Source: Fundidesulfovibrio magnetotacticus (GTDB taxonomy: Bacteria; Desulfobacterota; Desulfovibrionia; Desulfovibrionales; Desulfovibrionaceae). From it: DNA of 64,000 nucleotides. The stretch lies in the NCBI RefSeq assembly GCF_013019105.1, contig NZ_BLTE01000018.1, positions 1 to 64,000 of the forward strand. Reading direction: 5' to 3'. Below are positions 17,357 through 28,885 of this stretch, piece by piece (positions within the stretch are counted from its first letter, which is position 1; each line of letters starts with the position of its first letter). The notes under the pieces were generated by a model, which saw nothing but the letters and a program-made list of their open reading frames with translations, was not told the DNA's origin and made no database searches. Both the position numbers and the translations under genes were made by a program.

Positions 17357-18895
17357 ATGCCAGACGCTGCGCATGATTCCCTCCTGGACAGGCCCTGGGC
17401 CGCCTGGGCGGTCTCCGCCCTGGTGTTTTGCCTCATGGCGGTCATGGGGCTGGCCTACCTGGACGCGGCCCAGAACGAGCGGGAGGCCGAGGCGCGCCTT
17501 GCACTTGTCCAGAGCGTGGCCGGGCGCGTTCAGGCGCTGCAGAACCTGCTTTTCAAGGCCCAGGCGCCTCTGGCCACACTGGCCGACGTCCTGGTGGTGA
17601 ACCGGGGCGAGTTCAAGGATTTCGACGCCTATGCACGGCATCTTCTGGAGAGCAACCCCGGCGTGGCGGGGCTTTTCCTCTGTCCCGACGGCGTGGTGCG
17701 CGTGGCCGTGCCCCTGGCGGGCAACGAGGCGGCCCTCGGGCACGAACTGCTCAAGGACCCCCAGCGCAAGGCCGAGGTGGAGGAGGCCATCGCCACCAAT
17801 TCCACCGTGCTGGCCGGGCCGGTGGCCATGCGCCAGGGCGGGATGGGGCTCTTCGCGCGCAAGCCCGTGTTTTGGGAGGAAGGGGGGCGACGCGTCTTCT
17901 GGGGTCTGGTGGTGTCGCTCATCCGCTGGGAAACGGTGTTGGATTCGGCCGAATTCCGCGCCATTCTCGATGGCGGCTATGCCCTGCGCCTGGAGCGCAA
18001 GCTGGCCACGGACCCCGAACCCGTGGTCATCGCGCGCTCCGAGACGGAGGTGTTGCCGGAATTTGGAGTCACGCGCCCGCTCACGGTGCCCGGGGGCCAG
18101 TGGCTGCTGACCCTTTCGCCCCTGGGCGCGCCGGACATGCGGTTTATTCGCGTCGGCGAGCTCTTCGTGCTGGCGGCCTCGGGCGTGGGGGGCTGGCTGG
18201 TGCTGCTGGTGTTGCAGGGGCGCTCGCACATCGTGGCCCAGTCCCGCGAACTGGAGCGCGCCAACGCGGAGCTGGAAGCCCGTCTGCTGGAGCGCGGGCT
18301 GCTGATCAAGGAGGTGCACCACCGGGTGAAGAACAACCTTCAGATCATCATCAGCCTCCTGGACCTCCAGAACTCCGGCGTGGACAACCCCGAGTTCACG
18401 GCTCTGGCAGCCGCCTGCAAGGATCGCATCCTGGCCATCGCCCTGGCCCACGAGCAGGTCTACCGGCGCGACAACCTGGCCAGCATCGGCGTGAGCGACT
18501 ATCTGCACGGCCTTGTGGGCAACGTGCTCCAGGGGTATCGGGTGGCCGAGCGTCCGGTGACCTGGGCGGTGGACACCGACGGATCGGAAATCCCACTGGC
18601 CAAGGCCGTCTACGTGGGGCTCATCGTCACCGAACTGGTGACCAACGCCGTCAAGCACGCCTTCGACGGCGCGGAGGAGCCGCGCATCGAAGTGCGCTTC
18701 GACTCCGCCGTGCGGGGCATCGCCCTGGTGAGCGTGCGCGACAACGGCCGGGGCTTTCCGGGAGACGGCTGCCCGGAGAGCGCCTCGTCGCTGGGGCTCA
18801 CGCTGGTGCGCAGCCTGGCCGGGCAGCTGGGCGGAGAGATGCGCTGCGCGAGCCTGGACGGCGCGCTCGTGGAGGTGTCCCTGCGCCTGAGCTGA
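17357..18895 (+). CDS. membrane sensor histidine kinase (HisKA_2 type)
   Basis: The 512-residue protein has two membrane helices (about 15-40 and 265-285) around a periplasmic sensor region of about 220 residues whose ligand is unknown. Past the second helix is a coiled coil and the HisKA_2 dimerisation box EVHHRVKNNLQIIISLLDLQ with the phospho-His at 321 or 322. The ATPase domain has VTELVTNAVKHAF (N box) and VRDNGRGFPG. ATG at 17357 follows GAAGGATC. No response regulator lies next to it; HisKA_2 kinases often act with distant or output-domain regulators. Confidence 0.92.
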   Translation: MPDAAHDSLLDRPWAAWAVSALVFCLMAVMGLAYLDAAQNEREAEARLALVQSVAGRVQALQNLLFKAQAPLATLADVLVVNRGEFKDFDAYARHLLESNPGVAGLFLCPDGVVRVAVPLAGNEAALGHELLKDPQRKAEVEEAIATNSTVLAGPVAMRQGGMGLFARKPVFWEEGGRRVFWGLVVSLIRWETVLDSAEFRAILDGGYALRLERKLATDPEPVVIARSETEVLPEFGVTRPLTVPGGQWLLTLSPLGAPDMRFIRVGELFVLAASGVGGWLVLLVLQGRSHIVAQSRELERANAELEARLLERGLLIKEVHHRVKNNLQIIISLLDLQNSGVDNPEFTALAAACKDRILAIALAHEQVYRRDNLASIGVSDYLHGLVGNVLQGYRVAERPVTWAVDTDGSEIPLAKAVYVGLIVTELVTNAVKHAFDGAEEPRIEVRFDSAVRGIALVSVRDNGRGFPGDGCPESASSLGLTLVRSLAGQLGGEMRCASLDGALVEVSLRLS

Positions 18896-18961
18896 GCCCG
18901 CGCTTGTGGGGCGGGGCGATGCGGGGTACTGGTGGCTATTCTGCCGACCCCGGGGGCTTCC

Positions 18962-20065
18962 ATGTCGTTCGGCGCGTTCAACCGGATCAACCTGAGCGTC
19001 GTGACCTACTGCTTCAACGACCACGCCTTGGCCGACGGCCTTGTGGATTCGGTGGCGGGGTGGTCCGTGGTCCCGCGCGAGGTGATCGTGGTGGACGACG
19101 GCTCGGCCGAGCCGTACAAGCCCGCGCATCCAGCCGACAACCTGCGCGTGCTGCGCCTTGCGCCCAACCGGGGGGCGGCCCTGGCCCACACGGCGGGCAT
19201 GGGTGCGGCCTCGGGGCGTTATCTTCTCTCCATCGACTGCGACATCCGCCTCCCGCGCGACTGGGTGCGTCTGTGCCTGCCCCTGGCCGAGCGCACGGGC
19301 GTGGGGATGGTTTCGTCGAGGCTTCGCTGCACGGGCAGCTCGTCCCTGACCAACCGCTACGTGGACCTGCTCTATGGGGTGGGGCCGCAGGGCGGGGAGA
19401 CGGGGTTCGTGCAGGGCGGCGTGTTCCTGATGCGCCGCGACGTGTTCGAGTCCGTGGGTGGCTATTCCGGCTATGAGGAACGCACGGGGGAGGATTCGTT
19501 CCTCTGCGCGCGGCTGGCGGAACGGGGCTTCCGGATGCTGCTCAATCCCGAGGTGGAGGCCCACGAGGTGCGCAGGCTTTCGCGGGTCGCGGCGGTGCGT
19601 CGCAAATTCTTCTGGCAGTCGAGCCAGTATTTCCAGGCCATCGCCCGGGGCGAGCCGGTGGACAAGGTGCTCTACGTGTTCCACGCGCCGTGCTTCGCGC
19701 GGCTGGGTGAGCTGCTGCGCCAGGAGGTCTGCCTTGGCTACTACGAGCTGCTGCTGATGGTCTTCGGGGCCTGCGCCCTGGCGCGCAGCTTCGACGCGGG
19801 CTTCGCGGCGCGCCTTCGCTGGGAACTGACGCGGCGCGTGCGAGGCCTGGAGCGCCTGGGGCCGCTCCTGCTCTCGGACCTGCGCGAACTGGGCGCACCC
19901 GAGCCCCAGGACCACCCCGAGCCCCTGGGCCTGGCCACCGTGAACGCCTGGGACGCCCAGGTGGACGACGCCCTCCTGCACGCCCTGGACCGGGATTGCG
20001 CCCAGGCCCTGGCGGCCGAGGACGCGGGCGGCGCGGACTTCTCGGTGTACGAGCGGCTGGTGTGA
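18962..20065 (+). CDS. family 2 glycosyltransferase
   Basis: The 367-residue protein has a GT-A fold: LSVVTYCFNDHALADGLVDS, then VIVVDDGSAEPY, the metal-binding-like SIDCDIRLPRDWVRLC (DxD) and a later catalytic-type segment GYEERTGEDSFLCARL. It adds a sugar from a nucleotide sugar to an unknown acceptor, likely a surface glycan. The C-terminal 150 residues are alpha-helical with no recognised domain and no clear membrane span. ATG at 18962 is used; no strong ribosome site is visible. It follows the kinase by 66 nt. Confidence 0.88.
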   Translation: MSFGAFNRINLSVVTYCFNDHALADGLVDSVAGWSVVPREVIVVDDGSAEPYKPAHPADNLRVLRLAPNRGAALAHTAGMGAASGRYLLSIDCDIRLPRDWVRLCLPLAERTGVGMVSSRLRCTGSSSLTNRYVDLLYGVGPQGGETGFVQGGVFLMRRDVFESVGGYSGYEERTGEDSFLCARLAERGFRMLLNPEVEAHEVRRLSRVAAVRRKFFWQSSQYFQAIARGEPVDKVLYVFHAPCFARLGELLRQEVCLGYYELLLMVFGACALARSFDAGFAARLRWELTRRVRGLERLGPLLLSDLRELGAPEPQDHPEPLGLATVNAWDAQVDDALLHALDRDCAQALAAEDAGGADFSVYERLV

Positions 20066-20102
20066 GGGAGTGGGGGGCGGCTGAGGGCGGCAGGAGGCTG
20101 AC

Positions 20103-20285
20103 GTGGAAGGGGAGATAATCGTTTTGTCCATTGAGGACCAGCTACGGGTCGCCGAGGCGCTGGCGAACCCGCCTGAGCCCGTTGCGGCCCTGAGGCGCGC
20201 GGTGGAGCGGCATGGGGAGATTGTGGAACGCCCTTTGACCGATGCCGCCAAGCGAACTATAGATCTGACAAAACTTCCGACGTGA
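20103..20285 (+). pseudogene. remnant of a DUF1778 (TacA-type) antitoxin
   Basis: The 60-residue frame begins IIVLSIEDQLRVAEALANPP then EPVAALRRAVERH, which is the C-terminal part of DUF1778 antitoxins. The N-terminal ribbon-helix-helix DNA-binding half is missing: an in-frame TGA lies seven codons upstream at 20082-20084. No GNAT toxin partner follows. I read it as a truncated antitoxin; a short expressed toxin-neutralising peptide cannot be excluded. It opens a patch of TA relics up to 21.3 kb. Confidence 0.6.
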
Positions 20286-20292
20286 GCAGCAC

Positions 20293-20610
20293 ATGACAGC
20301 TACCACGCAAACGAAACATCCCCCGGCAGGGCTTGAGGCCCTGGCCACCCAAATCAGGCCGGTGCTGGAGCGCTACGGCGTCGTTTCGGCTTCGGTGTTC
20401 GGCTCGCTCGCGCGCGGCGAGGAGCGCCCGGAAAGCGACGTGGACCTGCTGGTGGAATTCGACGCGAACGCGACCCTTCTCACCCTCGCAGGCCTGGAGG
20501 CCGAACTGTGCCGTGAATTGGGTCGGGAAGTGGACGTGGTGACACCGCGCGGACTGAAGAAGATGATCCGCCCGCAGGTGATGGCGGAGCAGGTGCGTAT
20601 CTATGGATAA
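20293..20610 (+). CDS. mntA: MNT-domain nucleotidyltransferase, MntA-type antitoxin
   Basis: The 105-residue protein has the minimal nucleotidyltransferase motif GSLARGEERPESDVDLLVEF, meaning GS...DxD with both metal-binding Asp residues intact. In MntA-HepT (type VII) systems this antitoxin AMPylates a Tyr on the HepT ribonuclease to silence it. Here the HepT gene follows with the usual overlap but is broken. MntA itself looks complete, so it may be an orphan on its way out or one with a new target. The base composition falls from here onward. Confidence 0.88.
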   Translation: MTATTQTKHPPAGLEALATQIRPVLERYGVVSASVFGSLARGEERPESDVDLLVEFDANATLLTLAGLEAELCRELGREVDVVTPRGLKKMIRPQVMAEQVRIYG

Positions 20611-20961
20611 GGCGCGGCGCGCGGTTCCACTGTTGCTGAGGGATATGCTCGATCACGCCAGCAAGGCGTTGGTCTTAGTTGAAGGTATGGACTGGGCACT
20701 GTATGAAGCCGATGAATAAACCCAACTTGCCACTGTTCGCTGTCTCGAGGTCATAGGCGAGGCTGCGGCCAAGATGCCGCGCGATTTTCAAGAAAACATC
20801 CGAGAATACCGTGGGCAGCGATTGCAGGTATGCGCAACCGGATGGTTCATGATTATTTTGAAGTGGATATTGAGTTGTGTTGGCGCACGATAACCAGGAG
20901 TTTGCCTGAACTCCAGGAGTATCTGCAGGCTATTGTGGACAACGATCGGCCAGGATATTGA
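20603..20961 (+). pseudogene. hepT: broken HepT (HEPN/DUF86) toxin gene
   Basis: Starting with ATG at 20603 (overlapping the mntA stop), the frame reads as HepT (LLLRDMLDHASKALVLVEGM) until TAA at 20717-20719, where a Lys or Arg codon would be expected before TQLATVRCLEVIGEAAAK. A one-base loss near 20805 then shifts frame, and the rest continues in the second frame as IPWAAIAGMRNRMVHDYFEV and ends LQAIVDNDRPGY-stop at 20961. The RX4HXY active-site motif (RNRMVHDY) is still legible but out of frame. Two lesions make it a clear pseudogene. The loss of the toxin while the antitoxin stays is the expected safe order of decay. Confidence 0.9.
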
Positions 20962-20972
20962 GGTTGTGTCGT

Positions 20973-21281
20973 ATGGTATGCGGAGATCATGAGAAAGAAA
21001 TATCAAAAGAACTTGACGGCTTGTCTGGTTTTCAGTTGGTGAAGAATGTTATGCTTTATTGGGTCCTAGTCTTTGTTGTGTCATTTGTGTCGGTACGCCT
21101 AGTTGAAAATAATGTCGAGACGAAAGCAAATATAACATACTCCGTGCTTGTTTCTGTGGCCTCAGCATCGGTTGTGGTGGGATTGGCGAAGAGTGAGATA
21201 GGATTTAGGTGTGATGAGTATGCAAGGATTCTCCGTCATCGCAGATTGTTGTCAAAACTGAAGAAAGAGAAGAGAAACTAG
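20973..21281 (+). CDS. small predicted membrane protein, unrecognised
   Basis: The frame gives 102 residues from ATG at 20973. Two hydrophobic segments are visible: about 27-45 (VMLYWVLVFVVSFVSVRLV) and about 56-73 (YSVLVSVASASVVVGLA), followed by a basic, Lys/Arg-rich tail ending KKEKRN. Composition is AT-rich compared with neighbours and codon choice differs, which suggests transfer. I do not recognise a family. It follows directly on the dead hepT and is convergent with the SNF2 gene. It could be a real small gene of a mobile segment, or noise. Confidence 0.45.
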   Translation: MVCGDHEKEISKELDGLSGFQLVKNVMLYWVLVFVVSFVSVRLVENNVETKANITYSVLVSVASASVVVGLAKSEIGFRCDEYARILRHRRLLSKLKKEKRN

Positions 21282-21322
21282 CCTGATTGTTGAGTTGCTG
21301 TGAGGTAGTCCATTGTGATGGC

Positions 21323-24300
21323 CTACACCTCAAACAACATCTCCAGATCGTTCCGCGTCAAGCTCTTCCAGGCGTCCTGCCCGGGAATAATAGCTTCCGC
21401 CACGCCCTTTTTCATGTCCTGGAGCTTCAGGATCTTCTCTTCCACGGTGTTGGAACAGATCAACTTGTACGCGAACACCTGGCGCTTCTGGCCGATGCGG
21501 TGCGTGCGGTCCGTGGCCTGGTTTTCCACGGCGGGGTTCCACCACGGGTCGTAGTGGATCACGTAGTCGGCGCTGGTCAGGTTCAGGCCCGTGCCGCCCG
21601 CCTTCAGGGAAATCAGGAAGATCGGAATCTCCGGCGTGTTGTTGAACAGGTCCACCTGCTCGAAGCGGTCCTTGCTGGAGCCGTCCAGGTAGGCGAAGGG
21701 CATCTGCTCCAACTGCAGCCAGCTGCGGATGATGTGCAGCATCTGCACGAACTGCGAGAACACCAGCACTTTGTGCCCTTCCTCCACGATGTCCGTCACC
21801 AGGTCCTTGAAGGTGTCGAACTTGCCGGAGGGCAGGTTGGTGTTCACGCCGGGCATGTCCAGCTTGAGAAGCCTCGGGTGGCAGCAGATCTGGCGCAGCT
21901 TCAACAGCGCGTCCAGGATCGACATCTGCGACTTGGCCATGCCCTTCTCGTCCACGTCGCGCAGCACCTGGTCGCGCAGCTTCTTGGCCAGCTGGGAGTA
22001 CAGCTCCGCCTGTTCGTCAATGAGCGCGCAGTACTGCACGTTCTCGATCTTGGGCGGCAGGTCCTTGGCCACCTCGGACTTGGTGCGCCGCAGGATGAAC
22101 GGCTTCACGCGGCCGCGCAGGTAGTCCAGGGTCTCCTCGTCGCCGTCCTTGATGGGCTTGACGATGCCGCGCTGGAACGAGTTCTGGCTGCCCAGGAAGC
22201 CGGGCATGAGGAACTCGAAGAGGCTCCACAACTCGAAAAGGTTGTTCTCGATGGGCGTGCCCGAGAGGCACAGGCGCATCTTGCCCCGCAGGCGGCGCAC
22301 CGAACGAGCCGTGATGGTGTTGGGGTTCTTGATGTTCTGGGCTTCGTCCAGGATGATGGAGTTGAACTCGAAGTTCAATAGCTCGTCCAGGTCGCGCCGT
22401 AACAGGGCGTAGGTGGTGATCACCAGCTGCGATTCCGCGATCTGCTTGAACAGGCCCTCGCGCTTTGCGCCGTAGACGATCACGCGCTTGAGTTGCGGCA
22501 CGAACTTCTCGGCCTCGCGGTCCCAGTTGGGGAGCACCGAGGTGGGCACCACGATGAGGTTGGGGTCCCTGTGGCCGCGCTCCACCAGGTGCTGCACGAA
22601 GGAGAGGGTCTGCACGGTCTTGCCCAGGCCCATCTCGTCGGCCAGGATGCCGCCGAAACCGTACTCTCGCAGGAAGTTGAGGTAGCTTAAGCCCTGCAGC
22701 TGATAAGGGCGCAGGCTGGCGTTCAGGTGCGTCGGAGCCTTGAGCGGCGTGATCTCCTTGAAGCTGTGGATCTTCTCGCGCAGGTTGTTCCAGAAGGAAT
22801 CGGTGTGGGCCTCGGGCAGGTCCTCCAGGATCTTGTCCAGGATGGGCGCCTCGAACTGCTTGAAGCGCTTCTGGGGCGGCTTGTCCGGGTCGTAGCCCAG
22901 GGCGCGCAGCTTGTGGCCCAGGCGCTTGAGCCAGCTCTCGGGGAGGCTCGTGTAGGAGCCGTCTTTCAACTGCACGTAGCGCTTGCCCTGGGTCCAGGCC
23001 TTCCAGATCTTGTCGATGGGCACGCGCTGGTCGTCGTATTGCACGGCCAGGTCCAGGTCGAACCACTTTTCCTTCTCGTCGCTCTCCACCTCGGCCACGA
23101 TCACGGGCTGGGAGAGGCGCACCTTGTAGCGCGTGAGGTTCTTCTCGCCGAAGACGCGGTATTTTTCCACCAGCCTGGGGTAGGCGTCCAGGAGGAAGAC
23201 GATGGCCTCCTCGGGTTCGAGGAACCAGTTGGCGTTGTTGCGCGGCTGGAAGCCCATCTCCTGAAGCACGGCGATGAGGGCGGCCTCGGCCTCCTGCTCG
23301 CGGGCCATGAGGAAACTGCGGCCCTCGTACTGGTAGGAGCCGGTCTGCAGCTCGGGGTTGGGGCCTTCCTGGAACACCTCGCCGTGCTCGGTGACGTAGA
23401 CGTTCTGCACCGCCAGGGTGAGCAGGCTGCCTTCCTCGTCCAGGTAGAGCTTGGGGCTGTAGGTGGCGGGCAGGAAGTTGGGGCGCATGCGCTCCAGGAA
23501 TTCCTGCTGGCCGTGCAGGTCCGAGGCGGGGAACTTGGTCCAGACGCGGTCGAGGAATTCGGAGACGTCCGCCGGGGGGATCACCGGGGGGTTCTCCACC
23601 ATGTCCCGGATGAAAGGGGCGGGCAGGCCGGTCTGCACGGGGTAGAAGCTCTTGTTCCAGCAGACCCACAGGGGCAGCTGGCCGTAGAAATAGGTCTCCT
23701 GGCCCTGGATGGAGAAGGGGGCCTTGCCGGGGCGCGCCAGGTAGATGTCGAAGCGCAGTCCCAGGGCGTCGTCCATGACGGGGCGCAGCTGCAGGCGCAT
23801 GGTGGAGCGCTCGATGCGCACGGGGTTCTCCGAGTCCTGCCAGTAGAGGTAATACTCCTTGCTGATGGCCCAGAGGAACCACGAGATGAGGCCGGCGGGG
23901 ATGTCCACGCGGTGGCCCCGGTAGTCGAGGAAGTGGCCGACCTGCTCGGCCACCAGGGGCAGCGAGGGCGAGGAGTCGCACCAGTCGGGGTTCTGGATGA
24001 TCTGCTCAAGGGTGATTTCCTGGTGCACCTGGGAGAGCCCGGACTTGTTCTGGCGGGCGCGGTAGAAAGCCACCTGGAGCCGCCCCGGCTCGGGGAAGAA
24101 GCGGTAGATCACATAATGCTTGCCCGCCTCGGGCTCGAAGGCAGTGGCGAAGAAATGGCGGAAGCTCTGGCGCCACTCGGTGTTCTGGAGCGCCGCGCCT
24201 TGCCCGTCTCCGGACTTGCGGCCTTCCAGGGACTTCACGTACTTGAGCGCCGTGGCGCCCACATGGCGGCACACCCCGGAGAAGGACTCGGGGCAGTTGC

Positions 24301-24544
24301 AGAAGAACGTGACGGTCTCTTCCTCCAGGTTGAGGCCCAGTTCCGAGGCGTACACCTGGAAGTCCTCCCCCTGGACATGGCCTTCCACGTCCCAGTACTG
24401 GTCGCGCTTCTTGACGTCGATTTTCTGGACGCCGTCCTGGGCGACGATTGAATGCGCGCCTTCAATGATATATTCCGGGATCGTCTCCCGGATGAACTCC
24501 TGGAGGAGCTGCTTGGCTTTGCTCTCCTCGCTGGTGAGGGCCAT
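21323..24544 (-). CDS. SWIM zinc finger and SNF2-family ATPase/helicase
   Basis: The 1073-residue protein joins an N-terminal SWIM zinc finger (FFCNCPESFSGVCRHVG, CxC...CxH) to a long middle region and a C-terminal SNF2 motor. Motor motifs: ILADEMGLGKTVQTL (Walker A), ILDEAQNIKNP (DEAQ), LSGTPIENNLFELWS, VLVFSQFVQMLH, LISLKAGGTGLNLTSADYVI and DRTHRIGQKRQVFAYKLI. Such proteins use ATP to move on DNA or remodel protein-DNA complexes; bacterial members are widespread and mostly uncharacterised. ATG at 24544 is preferred over GTG at 24592, since MALTSEE starts the conserved body. It is divergent from the peptide-binding lipoprotein gene. Confidence 0.94.
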   Translation of the reverse strand: MALTSEESKAKQLLQEFIRETIPEYIIEGAHSIVAQDGVQKIDVKKRDQYWDVEGHVQGEDFQVYASELGLNLEEETVTFFCNCPESFSGVCRHVGATALKYVKSLEGRKSGDGQGAALQNTEWRQSFRHFFATAFEPEAGKHYVIYRFFPEPGRLQVAFYRARQNKSGLSQVHQEITLEQIIQNPDWCDSSPSLPLVAEQVGHFLDYRGHRVDIPAGLISWFLWAISKEYYLYWQDSENPVRIERSTMRLQLRPVMDDALGLRFDIYLARPGKAPFSIQGQETYFYGQLPLWVCWNKSFYPVQTGLPAPFIRDMVENPPVIPPADVSEFLDRVWTKFPASDLHGQQEFLERMRPNFLPATYSPKLYLDEEGSLLTLAVQNVYVTEHGEVFQEGPNPELQTGSYQYEGRSFLMAREQEAEAALIAVLQEMGFQPRNNANWFLEPEEAIVFLLDAYPRLVEKYRVFGEKNLTRYKVRLSQPVIVAEVESDEKEKWFDLDLAVQYDDQRVPIDKIWKAWTQGKRYVQLKDGSYTSLPESWLKRLGHKLRALGYDPDKPPQKRFKQFEAPILDKILEDLPEAHTDSFWNNLREKIHSFKEITPLKAPTHLNASLRPYQLQGLSYLNFLREYGFGGILADEMGLGKTVQTLSFVQHLVERGHRDPNLIVVPTSVLPNWDREAEKFVPQLKRVIVYGAKREGLFKQIAESQLVITTYALLRRDLDELLNFEFNSIILDEAQNIKNPNTITARSVRRLRGKMRLCLSGTPIENNLFELWSLFEFLMPGFLGSQNSFQRGIVKPIKDGDEETLDYLRGRVKPFILRRTKSEVAKDLPPKIENVQYCALIDEQAELYSQLAKKLRDQVLRDVDEKGMAKSQMSILDALLKLRQICCHPRLLKLDMPGVNTNLPSGKFDTFKDLVTDIVEEGHKVLVFSQFVQMLHIIRSWLQLEQMPFAYLDGSSKDRFEQVDLFNNTPEIPIFLISLKAGGTGLNLTSADYVIHYDPWWNPAVENQATDRTHRIGQKRQVFAYKLICSNTVEEKILKLQDMKKGVAEAIIPGQDAWKSLTRNDLEMLFEV

Positions 24545-24619
24545 GGGGCTTGGTGCTCCGTATTCCGACTGGATTGAATGGTTAACGAACACGATGCCTA
24601 CGGACTAATCCGACACTCT

Positions 24620-26304
24620 ATGCATTTTCATCCGCAAATCAAGCTTTTCCCCCCCTCAGCGGGGAAGGGGCTCCCGGTGTGGCTCGCCGCCCTGGCGCTG
24701 CTGGCCTTTCTCGCGGCGTGCGAGGGGTCCGGCACGGACAAAGGGCAGCCCAATACCCGAGGCGACGCGCAAAGCGCAAGCCCCGAACACGGGGGCCGCA
24801 TCGTCATGGCCACCCTGGGCGAACCCACCAACCTCATCCCGCCGCTCTCCACGGATTCGGCCTCCCACGAGGTGGCCTCGCTGATGTACGTGTCGCCGCT
24901 GCGCTACGACAAGAACATCCAGATAGAGCCCTACGCGGCGAAATCCTTCGAGATCCTCGACGGAGGCCGCCACTTCCGGTTCGAATTGCGAGACGACATC
25001 CGCTGGTTCGACGGCACGCCCCTCACCGCCGAGGACGTGGAGTTCACCTACCGCTTCATGATCGACCCCAAGACGCCCACGGCCTACGCGGGCGACTTCC
25101 TGGCCATCAAGGAGTTTCGCCGCACGGGCAAGTACACTTTCGAGGTATGGTATGAAAAGCCCTTTGCGCGCGCCGTGGCCACCTGGGCGCAAGATATCCT
25201 GCCCAGGCACGCCCTGGAAGGGGAGGACCCGGCCAACACCCGCCTCGCCCGCGACCCCATGGGGGCCGGACCCTACAAGCTCAAGCAGTGGGTGGAGAAC
25301 CAGCGCGTGGTGCTCGAGGCCAACCCGGACTATTTCGAGGGAAAACCCTTCATCGACGAGGTGGTCTACCGCTCCGTGACCGACCAGACCACCCAGTTCC
25401 TGGAACTCAAGGCCGGAAACCTGGACTACGTTGGCCTCACCCCGCCCCAGTACCTCTTCCAGACCTCCGGCCCGGACTGGGACGACAAGTACCGTAAATA
25501 CAAGTATCTGGCCTCGTCCTACGCCTACGTGGCCTGGAACCTGGAACACCCCCTGTTCCGCGAGAAGGCCGTGCGCCAGGCCATGGCCCACGCCATCTCC
25601 AAGCAGGAGATCATCAAGGGCGCGCTCATGGGCCTGGGCGAGCCCACCATCGGCCACTTCAAGCCCGATTCCTGGGCCTACAACCGCGACATCAAGGACT
25701 ACGCATACGATCCCGGCCGCGCCCTCATGCTTCTGGCCTCCCAGGGCTGGACCCGGCGCACCCCCACCGGCCCCCTGGAGAAGGACGGCAGGCCCTTCGC
25801 CTTCACCATCATCACCAACCAGGGCAACGAGCAGCGCATCAAGGCCTGCGCCATCATCCAGAACCAGCTGGCGCGCATCGGCATCCAGGTGAAGGTGCGC
25901 ACCATCGAGTGGGCCACCTTCATCAAGGAATTCGTGAACCAGCGCCGCTTCGAGGCCGTGCTCCTGGCCTGGTCCATCCCGCAGGACCCGGACGCCTTCG
26001 ATGTCTGGCACTCCTCGAAAATCAAGGCCCCGGGGCTCAACTTCGTGGGTTACGCCAACCCCGAGGCCGACAGCCTCCTGGAAGAGGGCAGGGCCATGCT
26101 CGAACCCGCCCTGCGCAAGCCCGTCTACGACCGCTTCCAGGTAGTGGTCCACGAGGACCAACCCTATTGTTTCCTCTTCACGCCCTACGCCCTGCCCATC
26201 CTCACCGCGCGCATCCACGGCGTGGACCCTGCGCCCGCGGGCATTTCATGGAACTTCACCCGCTGGTGGATCCCCAGATCCCAGCAAAAGGCCCGGCTCT
26301 CCCA

Positions 26305-26308
<4 letters not shown>
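24620..26308 (+). CDS. ABC transporter substrate-binding lipoprotein (SBP_bac_5)
   Basis: A 562-residue family-5 binding protein. The signal peptide ends in the lipobox LAAC around residue 34, so it is lipid-anchored. Typical stretches are ELRDDIRWFDGTPLTAEDVE, DPMGAGPYKLKQWVENQRVV and NLEHPLFREKAVRQAMAHAI. The family binds peptides, nickel or other oligomeric ligands for ABC importers. No permease or ATPase genes are next to it, so the partner must be elsewhere. ATG at 24620 gives a sound signal peptide; a frame from 24578 is possible. Its stop overlaps the rel start (ATGA), so Rel translation is coupled to it. Confidence 0.93.
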
Positions 26309-28470
<2,162 letters not shown>

Positions 28471-28599
28471 CGGCCGTGCGGGCTTTTCTTCATCCGGCGC
28501 GCAATTGTTGGTGATTCCCCGGCTCAAGTGCGCTAGGGTGCAACCGAAAAGCGCCCCGAGCCAGCAACGGCGGGCGGCGAAGCAACACGAGGCGATCCG

Positions 28600-28848
28600 A
28601 TGGACAGGCTGGAGATCCTCGCCCGGGCCTGGACGGCCGGGACCAACGTGGAAGGGCTGGACAAGACCGAGGCCGTCCGCGCCATCCAGCGGGCGGAGGG
28701 CTTCGAGGCCTGCTACGGCTGCGGCTGCTGGGACACCTGCGGGCAGTATCACTGCGCCTTCCGCGAGGACTGCGTGCTCATCCAGGTGATCGAAGACCCC
28801 TGCCGGGTGGTGGCCTGCGACATACCCGAAGACCCGAAGCCCCGATGA
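28600..28848 (+). CDS. small Cys-rich protein with SAP-like segment
   Basis: The 82-residue protein starts with a SAP/Rho-N-like helix pair (VEGLDKTEAVRAIQRAEGFE), then a Cys-rich stretch: CYGCGCWDTCGQYHCAFRED followed by Cys and, later, CRVVAC. Small proteins of this layout (IQRAEG then Cys...REDC) are common in deltaproteobacteria and are of unknown role; the cysteines look suited to binding zinc or an Fe-S cluster. ATG at 28600 lies 129 nt after rel. DNA or RNA binding through the SAP-like part is a guess. Confidence 0.75.
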   Translation: MDRLEILARAWTAGTNVEGLDKTEAVRAIQRAEGFEACYGCGCWDTCGQYHCAFREDCVLIQVIEDPCRVVACDIPEDPKPR

Positions 28849-28885
28849 ATCCAGTCCGGCCGGGGATGCCCGCGGGGGGCCTGTC

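Noticed and set aside
17126-20251. 1041-residue minus-strand open frame
   Set aside because: Shadow of the kinase and glycosyltransferase genes; long frames on the opposite strand are common at this GC content.
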